A stretch of DNA of 7,879 nt from Rhodospirillales bacterium (GCA_028282185.1 JANQIJ010000382.1:1-7879), one strand, 5' to 3'. Shown: positions 1 through 7,339, numbered from the stretch's first letter. Numbers and translations: made by a program. The notes: generated by a model from the letters alone, not told the origin.

Positions 1-1
1 A

Positions 2-1954
2 TTGGCCGCCGTCGACCGTACATTCGAGCCCGACACCCTGCGCCGCCAGTTGTCGGTGCAGGCCAGGCCGGTGCGTCACCTGGTCGATCGCGCCGCCGAT
101 GCCGGCCTGGTCGAACTTTGGCCCACGGTGACGCCCGAAGACGAAGACGCCGAAGATCCCTGGGACGCGCCCTTGGATCGGCCGGGGCGCCGTGCGCCAC
201 TGGTCCAGGTCGCCGAGGCCATCGCCGGCCGGATCGCCGTCTGGCGCGACGAAGAGGCCGTTCTGGAATCGGCGGGCCGGGTGATCGGCCCCGGCGACAT
301 CCTGATCCTGGTGCGTAAGCGCGGCCGTTTCATGGCCGAGATGGTGCGTGCCCTGAAGGCCCGGAACATTCCCGTCAGCGGCACCGACCGAATGGTCCTG
401 ACAGAGCAGATGGCGGTCATGGACCTGGTGGCGCTGGGCCGCTTCGTTCTGTTGCCGGAAGACGACCTGACCCTGGCGACGGTGCTCAAGGGACCGCTGT
501 TCAACTTCGGCGACGACCAGGACTTGGCCCCGCTGTGCCAGGGCCGGGCGGGCAGCCTTTGGGCCGAGCTTGGCCGGCGGGCGGACGAGCAGGCCCATTG
601 GCGCGCGGCGCGCGACCGCCTGGCGGCTCTCATGGCGCGGGCCGATTTCGTTCCGCCTTATGAGTTTTACGCCGAGGTTCTCGGCCCGGGCGGCGGGCGG
701 CGGGCCCTGCACCGACATCTCGGCCCCGATGCCCTGGATCCGATCGAGGAGTTTCTTTCCCTCGCCCTGTTGTTCGAACGCGACCACCCGCCGTCGCTCG
801 AAGGGTTTCTCCATTGGGTCGGCAGCGGCCGGACCGAGGTCAAGCGCGACCTGGAACAGGCGGGCGGACAGGTCCGGGTGATGACCGTGCATGGCGCCAA
901 GGGGCTGGAGGCGCCGATCGTGTTCCTGCCCGACACCTGCCAGGCGGGCGCCGCCGCCGCCGGCCGCGGATCGTCCCAAGCCCTTCTATGGGACGGCGAC
1001 CTGGTGTTCTGGCCGGGGCGCAAGGCCGACGACACCACGATGACGCGGGCCCTGCGCGACGCGCTTGAGGCCCGCGCCGAAGCCGAGGAAAAGCGCCTGT
1101 TGTATGTGGCCATGACCCGGGCGCGCGATCGGCTTTACATCGCCGGATGGGAGGGCAAGCGCGGCCGGGCCGAGGGCTGTTGGTACGATCTGATTGCCGC
1201 TGGGTTGAACCGCGCCGACGCCGAGCCCGTGGCCGACCCGCATCCGGACCTGACGGGTGACGGGCTGCGCCTCAGCACGCCGCAGGCACGTCTTCCGGAC
1301 GTGCCGGCCACCGATCACATGGCGCCGCCGCCGGCCGCGCCCGATTGGCTGCATCGGCCGCCGCCGCTCGATCCCGAGCCGCCCCGGCCGCTGGCCCCGT
1401 CGCGGCCGGAGGTCGACCCGCCCTGTCTGTCGCCCCTGGCCGGAGACGGCGCCGAAGACAGGTTCCGGCGCGGCCTGCTTGTCCACGCGTTGTTGCAGGG
1501 CCTGCCCGACCTGCCGGCCGAGGCGCGGCCGGCCGCCGGTCGGCGTTACCTGGCGCGGCCCGGCCTGGGCCTCGGCAAGGCCGCGGCGGAATCGCTTTTG
1601 GCGGAGACGCTTGCGGTGATCGATGATCCCGAACTGGGTTCCTTGTTCGGGCCGGGCAGCCGGGCCGAGGCGCCGTTGGTCGCCCTCTTGGGCGGGCGTG
1701 CGGTGATGGCCCGATTGGACCGGTTGTTGATCGCGCCCGACCACGTCCTGGTCGCCGATTTCAAGACCAATCGGCCGCCGCCTGAGGTGCCGGAGGCGGT
1801 TCCTGAGGTCTACCTGCGGCAGATGGCCGGCTATCGGGCGGCGCTTCGCGGGCTCTACCCCGACCGGCCCGTGCGCGCGGCCCTGATCTGGACCGTCGGC
1901 CCGCGCCTGATGCCCCTTTCCGACGCGCTTCTCGATGGCCATGCCCCGGCTTGA
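2..1954 (+). CDS. addA: Double-strand break repair helicase-nuclease AddA, C-terminal half (5' end outside window)
   Basis: AddA pairs with AddB to resect double-strand DNA ends before RecA-dependent repair in the cytoplasm; it supplies a UvrD-type helicase and a RecB-family nuclease domain. About 650 residues are visible, all in one open frame. Family members are usually about 1100-1250 residues, so the Walker A half lies to the left and the first codon here is not a start. Seen in order, with residues counted from base 2: helicase motif V as VMTVHGAKGLE (293-303), motif VI as LLYVAMTRARDR (366-377), a proline-rich linker (about 442-474), then the nuclease domain with GLLVHALLQGLP (His495), LDRL (Asp573), ADFKTNR (Asp586, Lys588) and a QMAGYRAAL-type motif. 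These match the RecB nuclease catalytic set, so the enzyme looks intact at this end. It stops at TGA 1952-1954, 153 bases before trxA. addB normally sits upstream of addA in this class; that is inference here. Confidence 0.93.
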   Translation: MAAVDRTFEPDTLRRQLSVQARPVRHLVDRAADAGLVELWPTVTPEDEDAEDPWDAPLDRPGRRAPLVQVAEAIAGRIAVWRDEEAVLESAGRVIGPGDILILVRKRGRFMAEMVRALKARNIPVSGTDRMVLTEQMAVMDLVALGRFVLLPEDDLTLATVLKGPLFNFGDDQDLAPLCQGRAGSLWAELGRRADEQAHWRAARDRLAALMARADFVPPYEFYAEVLGPGGGRRALHRHLGPDALDPIEEFLSLALLFERDHPPSLEGFLHWVGSGRTEVKRDLEQAGGQVRVMTVHGAKGLEAPIVFLPDTCQAGAAAAGRGSSQALLWDGDLVFWPGRKADDTTMTRALRDALEARAEAEEKRLLYVAMTRARDRLYIAGWEGKRGRAEGCWYDLIAAGLNRADAEPVADPHPDLTGDGLRLSTPQARLPDVPATDHMAPPPAAPDWLHRPPPLDPEPPRPLAPSRPEVDPPCLSPLAGDGAEDRFRRGLLVHALLQGLPDLPAEARPAAGRRYLARPGLGLGKAAAESLLAETLAVIDDPELGSLFGPGSRAEAPLVALLGGRAVMARLDRLLIAPDHVLVADFKTNRPPPEVPEAVPEVYLRQMAGYRAALRGLYPDRPVRAALIWTVGPRLMPLSDALLDGHAPA

Positions 1955-1970
1955 CGCTCGCCGGGGGCAT
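1941..1970 (+). terminator. GC-rich hairpin overlapping the addA stop, possible terminator
   Basis: The arms ATGCCCCGGC (1941-1950) and GCCGGGGGCAT (1960-1970) pair over ten bases with one bulged G, around a nine-base loop that contains the addA stop codon. No T-run follows (the next bases are CCCTAGATTC), so it is not a canonical Rho-independent terminator. It may slow transcription or protect the 3' end. A second small hairpin, CCCGCG/CGCGGG, lies at 1999-2011. Confidence 0.35.
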
Positions 1971-2044
1971 CCCTAGATTCAGAGTGAGGGACAAGTCGGT
2001 CCCGCGTCGCGGGCCGGAAAGCGCCCCGGCACCGGACCGCACCG

Positions 2045-2101
2045 TTGACCCCAAATCCGTTCCTGACATCGATGTATTGATTTCTTTTTGATAAAGGTGA
2101 G
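2045..2101 (+). promoter_or_regulatory. trxA leader: possible -35-like box, 10-base palindrome and ribosome binding site
   Basis: The 153 bases between addA and trxA hold no gene. They turn from GC-rich to AT-richer near the trxA start. A TTGACC box is at 2045-2050, but no good -10 box sits 17-18 bases downstream, so the promoter call is weak. A perfect palindrome ACATCGATGT lies at 2066-2075 and could be an operator. AAAGGTGAG at 2093-2101 is a strong ribosome binding site six bases before the trxA ATG. Independent transcription of trxA is likely from the gap size; the exact promoter is not identified. Confidence 0.35.
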
Positions 2102-2107
2102 ACAGCA

Positions 2108-2425
2108 ATGCCCAAACAGGTGACCGACGATTCCTTCGACGCCGACGTACTGGGGGCCGACCAGCCGGTTCTGGTCGATTTCTGGGCCGAATGGTGCGGC
2201 CCGTGCAAACAGATCGCCCCGGCGCTGGAAGAGATTTCCACCGAAATGGACGGCAAGCTGACCATCGCCAAGATCAACATCGACGACAACCCGACGACGC
2301 CCAGCAAATACGGCGTGCGGGGTATTCCGACGCTGATGCTTTTCAAGGATGGCGAGGTCAAGGGCACGAAAGTCGGCGCATTGCCGAAAAGCCAGATCCA
2401 AGACTGGATCGATCAGAACCTCTGA
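2108..2425 (+). CDS. trxA: Thioredoxin
   Basis: This small cytoplasmic dithiol-disulfide oxidoreductase reduces disulfides in proteins such as ribonucleotide reductase and is itself recharged by thioredoxin reductase. The 105-residue product has the standard single-domain length. The active site reads EWCGPCK with Cys30 and Cys33. Asp24 is the buried acid in VLVDFWAEW, and the cis-proline loop is GIPTLMLFKDG (Pro74). All residues needed for a working thioredoxin are present, and there is no signal peptide. The ATG at 2108 is set by the AAAGGTGAG site just upstream and by the family's usual N-terminus. It follows addA and precedes gloB by 82 bases on the same strand. Placement of trxA next to addA is common in alphaproteobacteria. 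Confidence 0.97.
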   Translation: MPKQVTDDSFDADVLGADQPVLVDFWAEWCGPCKQIAPALEEISTEMDGKLTIAKINIDDNPTTPSKYGVRGIPTLMLFKDGEVKGTKVGALPKSQIQDWIDQNL

Positions 2426-2431
2426 CCCGGC

Positions 2432-2447
2432 CGCGCCATCGGGCGCG
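2432..2447 (+). terminator. Small GC hairpin between trxA and gloB
   Basis: CGCGCC (2432-2437) and GGCGCG (2442-2447) pair around a four-base loop just after the trxA stop. There is no T-run downstream, so at most it is an attenuating or mRNA-stabilising hairpin. Read-through from trxA into gloB remains plausible. Nothing else stands out in the 82-base gap apart from the gloB ribosome binding site. Confidence 0.25.
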
Positions 2448-2496
2448 CCGCCGACGCCTCTAAATCTCGCGGCCGATGCGCCACGGCGACGGCCCC

Positions 2497-2502
2497 AGGA
2501 GA
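2497..2502 (+). promoter_or_regulatory. Ribosome binding site of gloB
   Basis: AGGAGA lies five bases before the ATG at 2508. It decides the start, because the same frame stays open upstream into trxA (to about 2349) but has no homology to the glyoxalase family there. Confidence 0.7.
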
Positions 2503-2507
2503 ATCAG

Positions 2508-3278
2508 ATGAGCCCGCTGGACATCCACCAGGTTCCCGTCCTTTCCGATAATTATGTCTACCTGGCCCATTGCCTGGAAACCGGGGACACCGCGGTGATC
2601 GATCCGGCAGTGGCCGGTCCCGTGCTGGACGCCGCCGAGGAATTGGGTTGGACGATCAGCCATATCCTCAACACCCACCACCACAACGACCACACCGGCG
2701 GTAACCTGGAGATCAAGAAACGCACTGGCTGCACCATCGTCGGCCCGCGCGCCGACCGGGACCGCATTCCCGGCATCGATGTTCAGGTCGGCGAGGGCGA
2801 CAGCTATGTACTGGGCGCCGCCGAAGCCCGCGTGTTCGACGTGCCGGGCCATACCCGGGGGCATATCGCCTATTGGTTCGAAGGCGCGACGGCGCTGTTC
2901 TGCGGCGACACCTTGTTCGCCATGGGCTGCGGCCGCTTGTTCGAAGGCACGCCGGCGCAAATGGTCAAATCCCTGGACAAATTCAAGGGCCTGCCGCCGA
3001 CGACCCGGGTCTATTGCGCCCATGAATACACCCAGGCCAACGGCCGCTTCGCGCTTTCCGTCGAACCGGACAACGCGGATCTGGTTTCGCGCATGCAGCG
3101 GGTCGACGTAGCCCGCGCCAAGGGCGAGCCGACGGTGCCGTCGACCATCGGCGAGGAATTGAAGACCAACCCCTTTCTCCGGTCGGACAGCCCCGACCTG
3201 CAACGCACCATCGGCATGTCGGGCGGCGATTACGTCGCGGTCTTCGCCGAAACGCGCCTGCGCAAGGATACGTTCTAG
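2508..3278 (+). CDS. gloB: Hydroxyacylglutathione hydrolase (glyoxalase II)
   Basis: This enzyme hydrolyses S-D-lactoylglutathione to D-lactate and glutathione, the second step of methylglyoxal detoxification, in the cytoplasm. The 256-residue length is normal for GloB. The metallo-beta-lactamase fold carries the binuclear metal site: THHHNDHTGG with His57, His59, Asp61 and His62, then His115 in PGHTRGH, Asp134 in FCGDTLF and His172 in CAHEYT. The C-terminal glyoxalase II domain includes KTNPFLR (219-225), the family's glutathione-binding segment, which separates it from generic hydrolases of the superfamily. The N-terminal PVLSDNYVY is also typical. The ATG at 2508 follows AGGAGA. It is co-directional with trxA and ends 34 bases from a convergent transporter gene. 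No lactoylglutathione lyase gene is in view. Confidence 0.95.
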   Translation: MSPLDIHQVPVLSDNYVYLAHCLETGDTAVIDPAVAGPVLDAAEELGWTISHILNTHHHNDHTGGNLEIKKRTGCTIVGPRADRDRIPGIDVQVGEGDSYVLGAAEARVFDVPGHTRGHIAYWFEGATALFCGDTLFAMGCGRLFEGTPAQMVKSLDKFKGLPPTTRVYCAHEYTQANGRFALSVEPDNADLVSRMQRVDVARAKGEPTVPSTIGEELKTNPFLRSDSPDLQRTIGMSGGDYVAVFAETRLRKDTF

Positions 3279-3293
3279 GTTTCTTCCTCGGCT

Positions 3294-3312
3294 CCCGGCC
3301 AGACGCGCCGGG
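3294..3312. terminator. Hairpin between convergent gloB and the transporter gene
   Basis: CCCGGC (3294-3299) and GCCGGG (3307-3312) pair around a seven-base loop in the 34-base convergent gap. The stem is only six base pairs and lacks a clear T-run on either strand, so a shared bidirectional terminator is possible but weakly supported. Confidence 0.3.
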
Positions 3313-3960
3313 CTATTCCGCCGCTTCCACCGCCGCCGGGGATTTTTGCTTGGCGACCGTCAGTTCCGCCCGGGCGCGGCGCACCACATCGATCGCGGCG
3401 GTCAACGCCAACAGGGCGATCACCGCGCCGACGAGGACGTCGGGCCAGAAAGTTCCGCTCATCCAGACGCCGGTTCCGGCGCCGATCACCGCGATGTTGG
3501 CGATCACGTCGTTGCGCGAACACAGCCAGACCGAGCGCATATTGGCGTCGCCATCGCGATATTTGAACAGCATCGCCGTGACGCTCAGGTTGGCGAGCAG
3601 CGCCAGCGTGCCGATCGTGGTGATCATATGGGCTTCCGGCACGCCGCCTTCGTGGATTCGCCAGACCGTCGTCGCCAGGACCCAGATGCCGAACAGCCCC
3701 ATGGTCAGTCCCTTGATCAGCGCCGCCCGGGCCCGCCATCTGAGGTGCATGCCGACGACGGCGAGGGACAGGCCGTAGTTCGCCGCATCGCCCAGGAAGT
3801 CAAGAGCGTCCGCCTGTAAGGCGACCGAACGCGACAGGAAAGCAGCGGTCAACTCGACGGCGAACATCGTGCCGTTGACCACCAACGCGACCCACAGGAC
3901 GCGGGCATAGGCGCGGCTGATCGCCGTGTCATGATAATGGGTGTCGCAGCGGCTGCTCAT
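3313..3960 (-). CDS. Cation diffusion facilitator-type transporter, short form (Co/Zn/Cd efflux-like)
   Basis: This is a predicted inner-membrane protein of 215 residues with about six hydrophobic segments (near 19-42, 46-70, 81-101, 112-132, 150-166 and 171-190). It resembles the cation diffusion facilitator family, which exports divalent metals such as zinc in exchange for protons. The second segment carries ADALDFLGDAAN (Asp54, Asp58), matching the family's acidic metal-site motif. In the fifth segment the usual HxxxD is replaced by NDVIAN (Asp151, Asn155), preceded by SVWLCSRN, as in a subgroup of short bacterial members. The protein ends soon after the last segment, so the usual cytoplasmic metal-binding domain is missing. 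The short N-terminus (CDTHYHD) is rich in possible metal ligands. The start at 3960 is preferred to an in-frame ATG at 4056 because AAGGA lies just upstream and the extra residues look noncoding. The actual metal is not predictable. Confidence 0.82.
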   Translation of the reverse strand: MSSRCDTHYHDTAISRAYARVLWVALVVNGTMFAVELTAAFLSRSVALQADALDFLGDAANYGLSLAVVGMHLRWRARAALIKGLTMGLFGIWVLATTVWRIHEGGVPEAHMITTIGTLALLANLSVTAMLFKYRDGDANMRSVWLCSRNDVIANIAVIGAGTGVWMSGTFWPDVLVGAVIALLALTAAIDVVRRARAELTVAKQKSPAAVEAAE

Positions 3961-3970
3961 GCAGGGGCGA

Positions 3971-3975
3971 TCCTT
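3971..3975 (-). promoter_or_regulatory. Ribosome binding site supporting the transporter start at 3960
   Basis: Read on the minus strand, GGAAGGATCG precedes the ATG, with AAGGA ten bases away. The spacing is slightly long but acceptable. It argues for the 215-residue form over an extension of 32 residues. Confidence 0.5.
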
Positions 3976-3994
3976 CCGTTTCCTGATCAACCAA

Positions 3995-4023
3995 TAGCTA
4001 AGGCCCGTTCCCGATGCGGTCAA
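3995..4023 (-). promoter_or_regulatory. Possible sigma70-type promoter of the transporter gene
   Basis: In the 127-base gap between the folC stop and the transporter start, the minus strand reads TTGACC (4018-4023), a 17-base spacer, then TAGCTA (3995-4000). The -35 box is good and the -10 box poor. It would let the transporter be expressed independently of the trp-accD-folC run upstream. The local sequence is less GC-rich than the flanking genes, consistent with a promoter. No metal-regulator dyad was recognised. Confidence 0.35.
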
Positions 4024-4087
4024 GTGAGCGGATCCGGCCTGCCTGCCGACGATCACGGGGCACGGCGATGGGCCTGGGGGTATGGAT

Positions 4088-5419
4088 TCACCCGTTGTCC
4101 GACAGGACCACGCCCGCCAGATAGAGTGAGCCGCAAATCAGGATCCGGGCCGGACTTGCCTGCCCGGCTTTAAGCTTGCTCAAGGCGCTCGCTACATCCA
4201 CCGCCGGCTCGGCAGGCAGCCCCCGGGCCTTGCCTGCTTCGGCCATTTCGTCCGCGGATAGGCTGTTGACCTCGCCGGGGATGGCGACCCCGACGAGGCT
4301 CGCCGCGACCGCCGCCAGGGGCGTCAAGAAAGCCGCCGGGTCCTTGGAATTCAACATCCCGCAGATCAGGTGCAGCGGCCGGTCGGACCAGGCGTCCTCG
4401 GCATGGCCAGCGATGGTTCCCCCGGCGGAAACATTGTGTCCGCCGTCGAGCCAGAGCTCCCAGCCCTGGGGCAGGGCGTCGACCAACGGCCCCTGTGTCA
4501 GCCGCTGCAGGCGCGCCGGCCAGCGGGCGGCGGCAAGGCCCTGCGCGATCAGGGCTTCGTTCCACTGCAGGCCCGGCAGGCCGTGCGGTGCGGTGAGGAC
4601 GTCCAGGCAGACCAGGGCCTGGGCCGCGTTGGCCAGTTGATGGCGGCCGGCCAGGGCCGGCGCCGGATGGTCCGACAACCGGCCGCCGATGTCCAGATGG
4701 AGGCCGCCCGCGGCCGTTTCCGTCATCTCCCAGTCCCGCCCCCGGCTCAGCGTCGGCGCGCCCAGGGCCCGCGCCTTGTCGTCGAGCACGGCCTGGGCCT
4801 GGGCAACCTGGGCGCCGATCACGCAGGGGACGCCGGGGCGCATGATGCCGGCTTTCTCCCCGGCGATCGCCGCCACGGTTTCGCCCAGGAACTGTTGATG
4901 GTCGAGCGAGACCGGGGTAATCGCGTTCAGCAGCGGGCGGCGGACCACATTGGTCGCGTCCAGTCGTCCGCCCAGGCCGGTTTCCAGGATGACGATGTCG
5001 GCGGGTGTCCGCGAGAAGGCAAGCAGGGCGGCCGCGGTGGTGATCTCGAAGAACGTGATCGGTTGGCCGCCATTGACCGCTTCGCATTCGGCCAACAGGT
5101 CTTCCAGATCGGTATCCGTGATTTCCCGGCCCGCCAGCTGGATGCGCTCGTTGAAACGCACCAGATGGGGGGAGATATGGACATGGACCCGCAGGCCTTG
5201 GGCCTCTAGCAGCGCCCGCAACAGGGCGATGACCGACCCCTTGCCGTTTGTTCCCGCCACATGGACCACCGGCGGCAGGCGATCCTGCGGATTGCCCAGC
5301 CGGTCGAGCAGGCGATGGACCCGGTCCAGGGACAGGTCGATGACCTTGGGGTGCAGGGCCAGCAGGCGGGCGAGGATCTGATCGCAGGCAGCGGAGGACG
5401 ACCGAGTATCCGCTGTCAT
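4088..5419 (-). CDS. folC: Bifunctional folylpolyglutamate synthase / dihydrofolate synthase
   Basis: FolC adds glutamate to dihydropteroate to make dihydrofolate, then extends the polyglutamate tail of folates, using ATP, in the cytoplasm. The 443-residue product is the normal family length. It shows the Mur-ligase-like ATP-binding core: AGTNGKGS P-loop (55-62), SPHLVRFNERI (83-93), FFEITTAAA (123-131), ETGLGGRLDATN (146-157), SLDHQ (171-175), EKAGIMRPG with the likely carbamylated Lys188, AGRHQLANAAQA, and LDGGHN (Asp325-Asn329) opening the C-terminal domain. Nothing essential appears missing. The ATG at 5419 lies 18 bases beyond the accD stop, with a GGGGG-rich stretch (5425-5429) as probable ribosome binding site, so it is almost certainly co-transcribed with accD. 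The dual activity is inferred from the usual state in proteobacteria. Confidence 0.95.
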   Translation of the reverse strand: MTADTRSSSAACDQILARLLALHPKVIDLSLDRVHRLLDRLGNPQDRLPPVVHVAGTNGKGSVIALLRALLEAQGLRVHVHISPHLVRFNERIQLAGREITDTDLEDLLAECEAVNGGQPITFFEITTAAALLAFSRTPADIVILETGLGGRLDATNVVRRPLLNAITPVSLDHQQFLGETVAAIAGEKAGIMRPGVPCVIGAQVAQAQAVLDDKARALGAPTLSRGRDWEMTETAAGGLHLDIGGRLSDHPAPALAGRHQLANAAQALVCLDVLTAPHGLPGLQWNEALIAQGLAAARWPARLQRLTQGPLVDALPQGWELWLDGGHNVSAGGTIAGHAEDAWSDRPLHLICGMLNSKDPAAFLTPLAAVAASLVGVAIPGEVNSLSADEMAEAGKARGLPAEPAVDVASALSKLKAGQASPARILICGSLYLAGVVLSDNG

Positions 5420-5437
5420 CGGCGCCCCCGGCGATGT

Positions 5438-6436
5438 CTAAGCATTGGTCGTGGGCTGCGATGGGCTGTCATCGGTCGCCGGTCCTTCAGTCTCGGCCAT
5501 CGCCATGTGGCTGCCCGGCGGTGGGATGACTTCGCCTTCGAGGATTTCCAGGTTTTTGTCCGTGCCCTCGACTTCGCGGCCCGGTTCGGGATTGAGCAGC
5601 AGGTCGATCACCCGCGACAGGGTCTCCTTCAGTTCCGCGCGGGGCACGACCATATCGACCATGCCGTGTTCCAACAGGTACTCCGCGCGTTGGAAACCTT
5701 CGGGCAGGGTTTCGCGGATGGTCTGTTCGATGACCCGCTGGCCAGCGAAGCCGATCACCGCGCCCGGCTCGGCGATGTGTACGTCGCCCAGCATGGCGTA
5801 GGAGGCGGAGACCCCGCCCGTGGTTGGGTCGGTCAGAATGACGATATAGGGAAGGCCCGCTTCCTTGACCTCGTCGACGGCGATGGTCGTCCGTGCCATC
5901 TGCATGAGCGACAGGATGCCTTCCTGCATCCGCGCGCCGCCCGATGACGGAACAACGACGAAGGCGGCGCGTTCGTCCACCGCCTTGCGTGCCGCGGCCA
6001 ACATGCCGGCGCCGACGGCGGCGCCCATGGAGCCACCCATGAAATCGAAATTCAAGGCGGCGATCACGGCCCGCTGGCCGTTGACGCGGCCGACCCCGGC
6101 AAGGATGGCATCCTGGTCGCCGGTCTTGGCGCGGGCGGATTTGAGGCGCGCGGCATAGGTTTCACGGTCGCGGAACTTCAATGGATCCTGCACCTGAGGG
6201 TCCCATTCGATGGTCTCGAAGGCGCCCTCGTCGAACAGCATCGTCATCCGCGCTTCGGCCGAAATCCTCATGTGATGGCCGCAGTGCTGACAGACATGTA
6301 GACCTTTTTCCAGGTCCCGGTGGAAGATCATCTGGCTGCAACTGGGACATTTGTGCCACAGATTGTCGGGGATTTCCCGGCCGCCGCCGACCAGGCTTTT
6401 CAGTTTGGGGCGAACGAAATCACGCAGCCAGTTCAT
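5438..6436 (-). CDS. accD: Acetyl-CoA carboxylase carboxyltransferase subunit beta
   Basis: AccD and AccA form the carboxyltransferase that moves CO2 from biotin on AccB to acetyl-CoA, giving malonyl-CoA, the first committed step of fatty-acid synthesis. The 332-residue product has the N-terminal zinc ribbon CPSC...CQHC (Cys30, Cys33, Cys49, Cys52). The crotonase-like core follows: NFDFMGGSMG (129-138), PSSGGARMQEG (163-173), TTGGVSASYAMLGD (205-218) and FAGQRVIEQT (230-239). A flexible acidic, proline-rich tail of roughly 35 residues follows the core and is variable in the family. The ATG at 6434-6436 overlaps the trpA stop as ATGA. Its ribosome binding site GGAGGG (6445-6450, minus strand) lies inside the trpA coding region, so translational coupling to trpA is likely. 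A longer open frame upstream is trpA antisense to nothing real and was not used. Confidence 0.97.
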   Translation of the reverse strand: MNWLRDFVRPKLKSLVGGGREIPDNLWHKCPSCSQMIFHRDLEKGLHVCQHCGHHMRISAEARMTMLFDEGAFETIEWDPQVQDPLKFRDRETYAARLKSARAKTGDQDAILAGVGRVNGQRAVIAALNFDFMGGSMGAAVGAGMLAAARKAVDERAAFVVVPSSGGARMQEGILSLMQMARTTIAVDEVKEAGLPYIVILTDPTTGGVSASYAMLGDVHIAEPGAVIGFAGQRVIEQTIRETLPEGFQRAEYLLEHGMVDMVVPRAELKETLSRVIDLLLNPEPGREVEGTDKNLEILEGEVIPPPGSHMAMAETEGPATDDSPSQPTTNA

Positions 6437-7320
6437 CTTGAAAACCCTCCGAAGGGGTGGGGACTCGAGGGTCTGGCGGCGCGCACACCGGCCGCCAGAT
6501 CGCGCACCAAGTCTAGCACCTTGGGCGCGGTTTCGGGTAGGGGGTGGCCGTCGGTGTCGCGGGCATCGGCGATCACGTTGACCAGCGCCGATCCGACGAC
6601 GACGGCGTCGGCGATGCCCGCGATCTCCGCCGCCTGGTCCGGCGTTTTTATGCCGAATCCGACGGCGACGGGCAGGTCCGTGTGGTCGCGGATACGCGCC
6701 ACATGACCCGCAACGTCGCCCGCGGCGGCGGACTTGGTCCCGGTGATCCCAGTGATCGAAACGAAATAAACGAAGCCCGACGCGTGGGCCAAGACCCGGG
6801 GCAGGCGGACGTCGTCCGTCGTCGGCGCCGTCAGGTAGATGAAATTCAGGCCCGCGTCGATCGCCGGCAGGCACAGTTCGCCCTCTTCCTCGGGCGGCAG
6901 GTCGACGACGATCAGGCCGTCCACGCCCGCCGCCTTGGCGTCGCCCAGGAACCGGTCGACACCATAGATGTAGATCGGGTTGAAATACCCCATCAGAACG
7001 ATCGGCGTGGCGTCGTCCTGTTGTCGGAACGCGCGGACCTGGTCCAATGTCTTGGGCAGGGTCATGCCGGCTTTCAGCGCGCGCAGGCTCGACGCCTGGA
7101 TCGCCGGGCCGTCGGCCATGGGGTCGGAAAACGGCATGCCGATTTCGATCAAGTCGGCGCCCGCCTCGGCAAGGCCCAGGAGGATTTCCGACGAGATCTC
7201 CGGCGTCGGGTCGCCGGCGGTGACAAAGGTCGCCAGACCGGCGCGGTTCTGCGCCTTCAGCGCGGCGAAACGTTTGCCGATTCGCGTATCGGGGCGGGGG
7301 TCCGATGGTGTCGCCGTCAT
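6433..7320 (-). CDS. trpA: Tryptophan synthase alpha chain
   Basis: TrpA cleaves indole-3-glycerol phosphate to indole and glyceraldehyde-3-phosphate; indole passes through the tunnel of the alpha2-beta2 complex to TrpB. The 295-residue TIM-barrel protein is slightly longer than the usual 265-280, through short extensions at both ends. Catalytic Glu59 and Asp70 lie in IEIGMPFSDPMADGP, with the correct eleven-residue spacing. Other family landmarks are TFVTAGDP (31-38), GYFNPIYIYG, VVDLPPEE, the mobile loop FVSITGITGTKS and the phosphate-binding VAVGFGIKTP and VVVGSALV. The ATG at 7320 sits 19 bases after the trpB stop, with GGGACG upstream. An in-frame ATG at 7377 lies inside trpB and gives a non-family N-terminus, so it was rejected. 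The stop overlaps accD by four bases. Confidence 0.96.
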   Translation of the reverse strand: MTATPSDPRPDTRIGKRFAALKAQNRAGLATFVTAGDPTPEISSEILLGLAEAGADLIEIGMPFSDPMADGPAIQASSLRALKAGMTLPKTLDQVRAFRQQDDATPIVLMGYFNPIYIYGVDRFLGDAKAAGVDGLIVVDLPPEEEGELCLPAIDAGLNFIYLTAPTTDDVRLPRVLAHASGFVYFVSITGITGTKSAAAGDVAGHVARIRDHTDLPVAVGFGIKTPDQAAEIAGIADAVVVGSALVNVIADARDTDGHPLPETAPKVLDLVRDLAAGVRAARPSSPHPFGGFSR

Positions 7321-7339
7321 TGACCGTCGTCCCAGCCCA

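Noticed and set aside
986..1942. 318-codon open frame on the minus strand within addA
   Set aside because: It lies wholly antisense to clear AddA motifs, its translation is rich in Arg/Gly/Gln with no recognisable domain, and such frames are expected in high-GC genes with strong third-position bias.
1999..2011. CCCGCG/CGCGGG near-palindrome upstream of trxA as a separate regulatory element
   Set aside because: The loop would be a single base and GC palindromes of this size are frequent by chance in such DNA.
2460..3203. 247-codon minus-strand open frame opposite gloB
   Set aside because: It is antisense to the metal-site motifs of a complete GloB, resembles no family and is a composition effect.
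4370..5209. 279-codon plus-strand open frame opposite folC
   Set aside because: folC on the other strand carries all its conserved motifs at full length; this frame is its low-information shadow.
5261..5947. 228-codon plus-strand open frame spanning the folC-accD boundary
   Set aside because: It is antisense to two well-supported genes and has no domain-like features.
6437..6874. Upstream extension of the accD frame into trpA
   Set aside because: The AccD family begins at MNWLRDF, with a ribosome binding site in front; the extension overlaps the conserved trpA frame and is Arg/Gly-rich noise.
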